NCBI RefSeq assembly: GCF_918378365.1 | Contig: NZ_OU912926.1 | Location: forward strand, 1,426,001 to 1,490,000 | Direction: 5' to 3' | DNA length: 64,000 nucleotides | Source of the DNA: Candidatus Nitrotoga arctica | GTDB taxonomy: Bacteria > Pseudomonadota > Gammaproteobacteria > Burkholderiales > Gallionellaceae | Part shown: one piece after another, positions 56,888 to 64,000 of the stretch | Position numbering within the stretch: position 1 is the first letter of the stretch | Layout: every line of letters begins with the position of its first letter | The notes under the pieces: generated by a model | What the model saw: the letters and a program-made list of their open reading frames with translations, nothing else | Databases searched by the model: none | Told to the model about the DNA's origin: nothing | Translations under genes and position numbers: made by a program

Positions 56888-59080
56888 ATGAGCATAAATC
56901 TCGATCAAGCACTACAAACATACATCGCCGAAGCACGCGAGCTACTGCAAGAGATGGAGGACTCGCTGTTGCGGCTTGAAGGTGATCCGAACGATGCCGA
57001 CACAATCGGCGCTATATTTCGCGCCGCGCATACTATCAAGGGATCAGCCGGTTTGTTCGGATTAGATCCTATTGTCAGTTTCACTCATATTGTTGAAGAC
57101 GTATTGGACCGAGTACGCGATGGAGACGTTGCTATTGAGGCCAATCTGATCGCGGTATTGCTTGAAAGCGGCGATCACATGTTGCACTTGGTTAACGTAG
57201 TTGCCGCCCAAGGCGAACAGTTGGATACAGAAGCGATTGCACGGGAAAGTGGTTTGCGTATTCGGTTGCAGGCATATCAGGATGATTCCAAGACAAGTCA
57301 TACCGTTCAAATAAAGGCAGAAATTCCACTGGAGTCCAGCGGTGGTGGTTTGGTAGAGACGGACAATTGGCACATCTCATTGCGCTTCGGCCAGAACGTA
57401 ATGAGAGATGGGATGGATCCACTTTCTTTCCTCCGTTACTTGTCTACTCTCGGAGAAATTGTTTCCATTACTACTATGTTCGATGCCCTGCCGCTTGCCC
57501 ATGAAATGGATGCGGAATCGTGCTATCTCGGTTTTGAAATTGATTTTAAGTCGGATGCGGACAAGGCGACTATCGCGGGAGTGTTCGAATTCGCACGAGA
57601 AGGCAGTCTTATCCATATTCTGCCGCCGCATAGCAAGCTGACGGAATACATCGAATTAATTCGCACGTTACCGGAATGCGAAACGCGCTTAGGCGAAATC
57701 TTGGTGATCACAGGGGCGCTCACCCAACAGGAATTGGAAGATGGCCTAAGCGAACAGCAAACCAGTGTCCGTTCGGACGGCTCTACAACGCCGCTGGGTG
57801 AAATTTTGGTGGACCAGCACTCGGTCGAACATGAAGTAGTGCAAGCCGCGCTGGATAAGCAAACTCAGTCCAAAGATAGTAAAAACAAGGAAAACCGTTA
57901 CATTCGGGTGCATGCCGACAAGCTGGATGAATTGATCAATATGGTGGGTGAGTTGGTCATAGCCGGAGCAGGTGTAAGTTTGCTTGCCCAGCGCGTTAGC
58001 GATAACGGACTACAGGAAGCCACTTCAGTGATGTCGGGGTTAGTGGAGGAAATACGCGATGGTGCGTTGCGTCTGCGTATGGTTCCTATTGGTGAAACCT
58101 TTAACCGTTTTCAGCGTGTGGTACGTGATGTTGGCCGCGAACTTGGGAAGGACATTGAACTGGTAATTACCGGTGCAGATACCGAACTGGACAAGACCGT
58201 TGTGGAAAAAATTGGAGATCCACTTATGCATCTGGTGCGTAACGCTATGGATCACGGTATCGAGTCGGCTTCAATTCGAGAGGCAAAAGGGAAGTCAGCC
58301 AAAGGTACGCTGCGGCTTAACGCTTTTCATGATTCGGGCAGTATTGTAATTGAGATTGTCGATGATGGAGGTGGTCTTAACCGTGATCGAATTCTGCAAA
58401 AGGCTAGGGATCGCGGCTTGATTGCTCCTAACGTAACACCGCCTGATCAGGAGATTTACAACATGATTTTTGAGGCAGGTTTCTCTACCGCAGAAGCCGT
58501 AACCAATCTTTCAGGTCGAGGCGTGGGGATGGATGTAGTCAAACGTAACATCACAGCACTGCGCGGCACTGTGAGTCTAGATAGCGCGGTAGGTCAAGGC
58601 ACTACAGTCAGTATTCGTTTGCCGCTTACTCTCGCGATTATCGATGGCTTTTTGGTAGGTGTCGGAAAATCCAGCTATATAGTGCCGCTGGACATGGTAC
58701 AGGAATGCATTGAGCTGACCGAAAATGACCGCCAGTTAACGCGCGAGCGCAGCTATCTCAATCTACGCGGCGAGGTATTGCCATTTGTCATGCTGCGCGA
58801 TCATTTTGAAGTTGAGGGTACTACCGGAGTGCGGCGCGAGAATGTGGTCGTAGTGAGTTGTGCAGGTCAAAAAGCGGGGCTGGTGGTAGATGAGCTAATG
58901 GGCGAATTCCAGACTGTAATCAAACCACTAGGTAAGATATTCAGTACCCTGCGCGGAATCAGTGGCTCCACCATACTCGGTAGCGGTGAAGTGGCGCTGA
59001 TTTTGGATGTGTCATCGTTGGTTCAGCAGGCAGTTAATCGGGAATCTCAGCATGTTTCAACCAGGCAATTTACACATTAA
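56888..59080 (+). CDS. cheA: Chemotaxis histidine kinase CheA with MshEN-like insert
   Basis: 730-aa kinase. P1/Hpt domain at 1-110 with the phospho-accepting His48 (AAHTIKGSAG); a linker region with LRFGQNVMRDGMDPLSFLR; two MshEN-like motifs at 267-290 (RLGEILVITGALTQQ) and 303-325 (LGEILVDQHSVEHE); dimerisation P3 at about 335-395; P4 kinase with LVRNAMDHGIESA, DDGGGLN and GRGVGMDVVK; and a C-terminal CheW-like P5. ATG 56888 follows the STAS stop by one base; a longer frame overlapping STAS is not the start. It phosphorylates CheY and CheB encoded nearby. Confidence 0.96.
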   Translation: MSINLDQALQTYIAEARELLQEMEDSLLRLEGDPNDADTIGAIFRAAHTIKGSAGLFGLDPIVSFTHIVEDVLDRVRDGDVAIEANLIAVLLESGDHMLHLVNVVAAQGEQLDTEAIARESGLRIRLQAYQDDSKTSHTVQIKAEIPLESSGGGLVETDNWHISLRFGQNVMRDGMDPLSFLRYLSTLGEIVSITTMFDALPLAHEMDAESCYLGFEIDFKSDADKATIAGVFEFAREGSLIHILPPHSKLTEYIELIRTLPECETRLGEILVITGALTQQELEDGLSEQQTSVRSDGSTTPLGEILVDQHSVEHEVVQAALDKQTQSKDSKNKENRYIRVHADKLDELINMVGELVIAGAGVSLLAQRVSDNGLQEATSVMSGLVEEIRDGALRLRMVPIGETFNRFQRVVRDVGRELGKDIELVITGADTELDKTVVEKIGDPLMHLVRNAMDHGIESASIREAKGKSAKGTLRLNAFHDSGSIVIEIVDDGGGLNRDRILQKARDRGLIAPNVTPPDQEIYNMIFEAGFSTAEAVTNLSGRGVGMDVVKRNITALRGTVSLDSAVGQGTTVSIRLPLTLAIIDGFLVGVGKSSYIVPLDMVQECIELTENDRQLTRERSYLNLRGEVLPFVMLRDHFEVEGTTGVRRENVVVVSCAGQKAGLVVDELMGEFQTVIKPLGKIFSTLRGISGSTILGSGEVALILDVSSLVQQAVNRESQHVSTRQFTH

Positions 59081-59138
59081 TTTTCGTGTCACTAAATTTT
59101 ATAAACTTTACTTAAAGTAATCACTGGGAGAATAAATT

Positions 59139-60785
59139 ATGTTTAAAAATATGAAAATAGGTATGCGTTTGGGCTTTGGTTTTGGCTTGGTGGTGATTTT
59201 ACTGTTAATCATCGCGGTCTTAGCTATTTCGCGGCTTTCGCAGCAAAACGATATGCTGAATCTTATCGTTAATGATCGATATATGAAAATGGGTGTAGTG
59301 ACGGATATCAAGAGCGAATCCACTGCCATTGCCATCGCGTTAAGAAACATGATGCTCACTGATAGCCGTGATGACATGAAGAAACAAGAAGGAAAAATTA
59401 TTGAATCGAAGAATAAAATTGGAGAAAACGTAGAGAAATTGCAAAAGATAGTTATCTTGCCGAAAGGAAAGGAGATGCTGCAGCAAGTTCTGGAGGCCCG
59501 AACAAAATATGTTGATGGCTATAAGACATTGATTAATATTGTTAATGAAGGGAAGAACGATGAAGCGCGGGTGTATTTGACTAATGTACTGCGTCCCATC
59601 CTAGGCGCTTATCAAGCCAGCTTGAATAAATTTAACGATTTTCAGAATGAGTTGGTGGTTACAGCCGTCAAGGATGCCGCCGATAGTTATAACATGGCAC
59701 GCAACGTGATGCTGGCCCTGGTAGCGATTGCGCTGGCATTGGCCGCAAGTATCGCCTTATGGGTCACTAGCAGCATTACCAAACCGTTGAATGTAGCCGT
59801 GAACGTGGCAAACCAATTAGCCGAAGGAGATCTGTCTGCAAAGATCGAGGTGACTTCTAAAGATGAAACCGGTCAATTACTTATAGCCATGCAAAACATG
59901 GTAGGAAAATTGTCGCAGGTTGTCACTGAAGTGCGCAGTGCCTCGGACAATCTCTCCAGCGCTTCTGAAGAAGTAAGCGCGACTGCCCAATCCATGAGCC
60001 AAGCCACTAGCGAACAGGCAGCCAGTGTGGAAGAAACCAGTGCATCGGTTGAGCAGATGAGTGCTTCCATCAATCAGAATACCGAAAATGCCAAGGTTAC
60101 CGACGGTATGGCCAGCAAGGCAGCCAAGGAAGCGACCGAGGGTGGCGAGTCAGTGCAGCAAACTGTGTCGGCCATGAAGGAAATCGCAAAGAAAATCAGC
60201 ATTATCGACGACATTGCCTATCAGACGAATTTGCTTGCGCTCAATGCTGCCATCGAAGCAGCTCGGGCGGGCGAACATGGCAAGGGTTTCGCAGTAGTGG
60301 CAGCGGAGGTGCGCAAACTGGCTGAACGCAGCCAGGTGGCGGCGCAGGAAATTGGCGAGCTGGCCTCCAGCAGCGTCGGGATGGCGGAGAAGGCTGGCAG
60401 ACTGTTGGATGAAATGGTGCCCTCCATTAACAAGACTTCCGATTTGGTACAGGAGATCAGCGCCGCATCGGAAGAGCAATCTTCCGGCGTGAGTCAGATC
60501 AATACCGCAATGAGCCAGTTGAGCCAGATTACTCAGCAAAATGCATCGGCATCTGAAGAGCTGGCAGCTACCGCTGAGGAAATGAACAATCAGGCGGAGC
60601 AACTGCAACAGACCATGGGGTTCTTTAAAGTCGAAACGAATGTCGGCGGCAGTCAACGCAAGGCTGTCGTGAATAAGGTGGCGGCGGATAATAGCAAAGC
60701 TGCACGCCCGGCCAAGGCAAAAGCAAAAGCTGCCATGCACGCCCTTGCTGGCATCCCGAATGAAGCTGAATTTGCCCGATTTTAA
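59139..60785 (+). CDS. Methyl-accepting chemotaxis protein
   Basis: 548-aa transmembrane receptor. TM1 at about residues 10-30, a four-helix-bundle periplasmic sensor to about 185, TM2 at about 190-210, HAMP, then signalling helices with the tip [20 protein letters not shown] and GKGFAVVAAEVRKLAERSQ. The C-terminal tail is Ala/Lys-rich and ends FARF without the pentapeptide that tethers CheR/CheB. Ligand unknown. GGGAG precedes the ATG. Confidence 0.95.
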   Translation: MFKNMKIGMRLGFGFGLVVILLLIIAVLAISRLSQQNDMLNLIVNDRYMKMGVVTDIKSESTAIAIALRNMMLTDSRDDMKKQEGKIIESKNKIGENVEKLQKIVILPKGKEMLQQVLEARTKYVDGYKTLINIVNEGKNDEARVYLTNVLRPILGAYQASLNKFNDFQNELVVTAVKDAADSYNMARNVMLALVAIALALAASIALWVTSSITKPLNVAVNVANQLAEGDLSAKIEVTSKDETGQLLIAMQNMVGKLSQVVTEVRSASDNLSSASEEVSATAQSMSQATSEQAASVEETSASVEQMSASINQNTENAKVTDGMASKAAKEATEGGESVQQTVSAMKEIAKKISIIDDIAYQTNLLALNAAIEAARAGEHGKGFAVVAAEVRKLAERSQVAAQEIGELASSSVGMAEKAGRLLDEMVPSINKTSDLVQEISAASEEQSSGVSQINTAMSQLSQITQQNASASEELAATAEEMNNQAEQLQQTMGFFKVETNVGGSQRKAVVNKVAADNSKAARPAKAKAKAAMHALAGIPNEAEFARF

Positions 60786-60797
60786 TAGGAGATAGCC

Positions 60798-61337
60798 ATG
60801 GGCGCACTAGTTAAAAAGGAAATTCATGCGGCTGTCGTGCAGCAGGAAAGGGGGCAATATCTAACCTTCCTGATTGGAGGCGAGATGTTTGCCATCAGCA
60901 TCCTCGGCATCAAGGAGATCATCGAATACGGCAACCTCACTACCGTACCCATGATGCCGGATTTCATTCGCGGCGTGATAAACCTGCGGGGTGCAGTGGT
61001 GCCGGTAGTGGACATGTCGGCACGCTTCGGCCGCACCGCATCCGAAGTAACGCGGCGTAGCTGTATTGTCATCATTGAAGTCGAAGCGGATGACGAAAAG
61101 CAGGATGTCGGCGTAGTCGTGGATTCGGTATCAGAAGTGCTCGAAATACCAGCCGCTGAAATTGAGCCGGCACCGAGTTTCGGTGCCAGGATCCGGGCTG
61201 ACTTCATCAGCGGCATGGGTAAAGTAAACGGTCAGTTCGTGATCATACTCAACGCTGACCGCGTACTGTCAGTGAATGAAATGGCCATGCTGTCAGGGGC
61301 AAGCGTGACGGAGATTGCTGAGGCAGTATTAGCGTAA
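60798..61337 (+). CDS. cheW: Chemotaxis coupling protein CheW
   Basis: 179-aa adaptor linking receptors to CheA. YLTFLIGGEMFAISILGIKE, MPDFIRGVINLRGAVVPVVD and VNGQFVIILNADRVLS match the two-lobed SH3-like CheW fold. It starts 12 bases after the receptor stop with AGGAGA upstream. Confidence 0.95.
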   Translation: MGALVKKEIHAAVVQQERGQYLTFLIGGEMFAISILGIKEIIEYGNLTTVPMMPDFIRGVINLRGAVVPVVDMSARFGRTASEVTRRSCIVIIEVEADDEKQDVGVVVDSVSEVLEIPAAEIEPAPSFGARIRADFISGMGKVNGQFVIILNADRVLSVNEMAMLSGASVTEIAEAVLA

Positions 61338-61485
61338 GCAAGCAGAACACGCATGGTGAGCGACGGATGGGTGAAAGTTGGCGTAATTTACCAAACTTTC
61401 TCCATCCTGATGCCATCCACTTCGGCAGTTTTGCCGATCCCAGGTAGACCAAGCGTTTACAATAAACTGTAGAACGAAAAAACCA

Positions 61486-62292
61486 ATGCATACCGCCACG
61501 CTAAGAGATGATGAATTTAACCAGTTCCGTAGCTGGTTACATCGCACCGCCGGGATTAATCTCTCCGACGCAAAAAAAGCGTTGGTCTCAGGACGTCTGT
61601 CCAAGCGGCTGAAACACTATGATTTGACCAGCTATGGTGATTATTTCCGGCTGATTACTCAGAGCACCGAAGCAGCGGAATTACAGACTGCACTGGATCT
61701 GCTTACCACCAACGAGACCTATTTTTTTCGCGAACCCAAACACTTTGATTTTCTGCGAGGGCAGATTTTACCCAAGGCGCATGCAGGCAAAACATTTCGC
61801 TTATGGAGTGCAGCCAGCTCGTCCGGCGAAGAACCTTACAGCCTCGCCATGACACTTGCCGATGGTTTGTCTAGCACGCCTTGGGAAATCGTCGCGTCCG
61901 ACATCAGCACCCGCGTTCTCGAAAAAGCCCGCTCTGGCCACTATGACATGGAACGGGCGCACAATATTCCGCAGTCTCTGCTCTCTAAGCACTGCCTGAA
62001 GGGTACTGGTTCCCAAGAAGGTACTTTCATGATTGAGCGCAGCTTGCGCAGTCGCATGCAATTCATGCAAATCAATCTGAATACAACACTGCCGAAGCTG
62101 GGCGAGTTTGACGTTATTTTTCTGCGTAATGTCATGATCTATTTCGACATGGATACAAAACGCCAAGTAGTTGCACGCATGTTGCCATTTTTGAAGCCTG
62201 GCGGTTATTTTATTGTCAGCCATTCAGAAAGCCTTAATGGAATCACCGATGGCCTGAAATTGGTATCCCCATCTATATACAGCAAACCATGA
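61486..62292 (+). CDS. cheR: Chemoreceptor methyltransferase CheR
   Basis: 268-aa SAM-dependent glutamate methyltransferase. The N-terminal helical domain (FNQFRSWLHRTAGINLSDAK) is followed by the SAM fold with LWSAASSSGEEPYSLAMTL and VIFLRNVMIYFD. It methylates receptor glutamates for adaptation. No pronounced RBS precedes the ATG. The stop overlaps the cheD start (ATGA). Confidence 0.95.
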   Translation: MHTATLRDDEFNQFRSWLHRTAGINLSDAKKALVSGRLSKRLKHYDLTSYGDYFRLITQSTEAAELQTALDLLTTNETYFFREPKHFDFLRGQILPKAHAGKTFRLWSAASSSGEEPYSLAMTLADGLSSTPWEIVASDISTRVLEKARSGHYDMERAHNIPQSLLSKHCLKGTGSQEGTFMIERSLRSRMQFMQINLNTTLPKLGEFDVIFLRNVMIYFDMDTKRQVVARMLPFLKPGGYFIVSHSESLNGITDGLKLVSPSIYSKP

Positions 62293-62819
62293 AGCGGTCT
62301 GGAAATGTCATTGAAGTATTTTTACAGCCGGGAGATTTTTATTTCGGTGATACGAATACTCGCATCCGTACTCTTCTTGGATCCTGTGTATCTATTACCA
62401 TGTGGCATCCGACAAGATTAATTGGTGGCATGTGTCACTACCTGCTACCTGCTCGGGAAAACGCTTCGGCGAATTCGCTCGATGGCCGTTATGCGAAGGA
62501 AGCCATGCAAATGTTTGCGCGGGAAATTCGGGCAGCCAAAACACACCCTTCAGAATATACCGTGAAATTATTCGGGGCGGGCAACATGTTTCCCGGTATA
62601 AAAAAAAAGAACCCGTGCGATCTTAAAGGCTGCACTGATAGTATAAATATATGCATGAACATCTCCTGCAAAAACATGACTATTGCTCGCTCGCTTGTTG
62701 CTTCACACGGATTCGTGGTCACAGCCGAAGACTTGGGAGGGGCTGGCCATCGGCAGATTGTATTCGACATTCATAACGGCAATGTCTGGGTGCGCAAACC
62801 CGGCGTAACCCAAGCATGA
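62289..62819 (+). CDS. cheD: Chemoreceptor glutamine deamidase CheD
   Basis: 176-aa enzyme that deamidates receptor glutamines. The catalytic Cys33 (LLGSCVSITMWHP) and His50 (GGMCHYLLPAR) are 17 residues apart as in characterised CheD. It overlaps cheR by four bases. CheD often works with CheC, which is absent here. Confidence 0.94.
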   Translation: MKRSGNVIEVFLQPGDFYFGDTNTRIRTLLGSCVSITMWHPTRLIGGMCHYLLPARENASANSLDGRYAKEAMQMFAREIRAAKTHPSEYTVKLFGAGNMFPGIKKKNPCDLKGCTDSINICMNISCKNMTIARSLVASHGFVVTAEDLGGAGHRQIVFDIHNGNVWVRKPGVTQA

Positions 62820-62837
62820 TTTAAAGAGCATAAATAA

Positions 62838-63905
62838 ATGAAAAAAATTAAAGTGTTATTGGTCGACGATTCGGCTGTAGTGCGGCAAGTATTGCAGGCA
62901 GTATTGGATCAGGAACCGGACATTCAGGTAATTGGCGCGGCATCCGATCCTATTTTTGCCATGGAAAAAATGACTCGCGAATGGCCGGATGTCATCGTGC
63001 TAGACGTGGAGATGCCGCGCATGGACGGCATCACCTTCCTCAAAAAAATAATGGCTGAACACCCCACGCCGGTGGTGATCTGTTCTACGCTCACGGAAAA
63101 AGGTGCGGAAACCACCATGCAAGCGCTTGCCGCTGGAGCAGTTGAAATTATTACCAAGCCCAAAGTCGGGTTGAAAAGTTTTTTGCAGGAATCATCAAAC
63201 GATTTAGTAGCTGCAGTCAGGGCGGCAGCCCAGGCCAACGTCAGGCGCCAGGTCAGAGCGGCAGCACCGCTACCACAAGTGGCAGTAAAACTTAATGCCG
63301 ATGCTATTCTCTCAGCAGCCACTGCACATTCCATGGCGCAAACCACCGAACGAATTGTTGCCATCGGTACCTCGACCGGTGGTACACAGGCTCTGGAAGC
63401 CGTGTTGACAGCATTGCCGCGAGTTTGCCCCGGCATAGTTATCGTGCAACATATGCCGGAAAAATTTACTGCCTTATTTGCTGAACGTCTCAACGGTCTG
63501 TGTCAAATAGAAGTGAGAGAGGCAAAAAATAACGATCGTGTTATTCCGGGTCTTGCCCTGATTGCTCCCGGTGGCAAGCATATGCTGCTTAAGCGTAGCG
63601 GCGCGTATTACCATGTTGAAGTGGTGGATGGCCCCTTGGTTAATCGCCATCGTCCGTCAGTGGATGTGCTGTTCCGCTCAGTGGCCAAGTTTGCGGGAAA
63701 AAATGCCACCGGCATCATCATGACAGGCATGGGTGACGATGGTGCACGCGGCCTGAAAGAAATGCTGGACGCAGGAGCTCCCACGGTGGCGCAGGATGAA
63801 GCTACATGTGTTGTATTCGGTATGCCCAAGGAAGCCATTAAGCTGGGCGCTGCAAAAAAGGTGGTGCCATTGCATGAAATGCATTGGGCTATTTTGGGAA
63901 GATAA
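62838..63905 (+). CDS. cheB: Protein-glutamate methylesterase CheB
   Basis: 355-aa response regulator with an esterase domain. The receiver has [15 protein letters not shown] and phospho-Asp in [11 protein letters not shown]; the esterase catalytic triad is visible as Ser in [10 protein letters not shown], His in [10 protein letters not shown] and Asp in [10 protein letters not shown]. It removes methyl groups from receptors in adaptation and closes the che operon. It starts 18 bases after cheD. Confidence 0.96.
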   Translation: MKKIKVLLVDDSAVVRQVLQAVLDQEPDIQVIGAASDPIFAMEKMTREWPDVIVLDVEMPRMDGITFLKKIMAEHPTPVVICSTLTEKGAETTMQALAAGAVEIITKPKVGLKSFLQESSNDLVAAVRAAAQANVRRQVRAAAPLPQVAVKLNADAILSAATAHSMAQTTERIVAIGTSTGGTQALEAVLTALPRVCPGIVIVQHMPEKFTALFAERLNGLCQIEVREAKNNDRVIPGLALIAPGGKHMLLKRSGAYYHVEVVDGPLVNRHRPSVDVLFRSVAKFAGKNATGIIMTGMGDDGARGLKEMLDAGAPTVAQDEATCVVFGMPKEAIKLGAAKKVVPLHEMHWAILGR

Positions 63906-64000
63906 ATGGGGCTGGCAGGTATCGAGTCTTGAGGTGTTAAATTATGCACATTCAGCTTGGATGCAGACGATTAAAATTATTTATATCTAAGCTGCGTTAA

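Overview
The window looks like a chromosomal segment of a freshwater betaproteobacterium. Gene content and order (GlrK/QseG/GlrR, MltB, a DsrC/TusE-family protein, MdtABC-type RND pump, PEP-CTERM protein, nirBD with ntrBC, flgB-L followed by a CheY/STAS/CheA/MCP/CheW/CheR/CheD/CheB cluster), moderate GC and AT-rich intergenic DNA fit the Nitrosomonadales, perhaps Gallionellaceae. That placement is inference; the window has no rRNA or other phylogenetic marker, and I see no tRNA or CRISPR array.

Layout. 1-3215 (minus): two-component locus glrK-qseG-glrR, with glrR cut by the window edge. 3463-7486: mltB diverging from trxB, then an Smr-domain gene and an exported PQQ-type sugar dehydrogenase. 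7487-15887 is gene-poor accessory DNA: a DsrC-like protein lacking the family's C-terminal cysteine, an orphan ClpA N-domain protein, an asparagine synthetase, a dead IS1595-family element with intact ends and flanking direct repeats, a very short CsbD-like ORF, a PRC-barrel protein, an apparently intact IS1595-family element, and a relic of a PepSY-type gene whose intact relative lies 18 kb away. 15888-24885: a four-gene RND efflux operon. 25051-34687: a PEP-CTERM surface protein behind a sigma-54-type promoter, a palindromic repeat, a DUF2325 gene behind a perfect Fur box, an IS110 relic, and two TonB-dependent siderophore receptors, the second followed by piuC and a PepSY-like membrane protein.

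34994-42272: nitrite assimilation. An NtrC-type dyad and a sigma-54 promoter precede cobA-nirB-nirD-nirC (siroheme synthesis, nitrite reductase, nitrite channel), followed by ntrB-ntrC, so the likely regulator is encoded next to its target. A divergent MFS gene separates this from motility. 44028-54559: flgBCDEFGHIJ then flgKL, the latter with its own FliA (sigma-28) promoter. 54831-63905: a chemotaxis operon opening with another FliA promoter. No flgA, flgM or cheZ is present.

Most notable: (1) the PEP-CTERM protein has a single cysteine in a WCVD motif and a downstream FQLAVW motif, resembling internal-thioester adhesin domains; (2) CheA carries two MshEN-like motifs between P1 and its kinase core, a possible c-di-GMP input; (3) the DUF2325 gene is predicted to be iron-regulated; (4) the DsrC-like protein has lost its key cysteine. 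I saw no wholly new multi-gene system.
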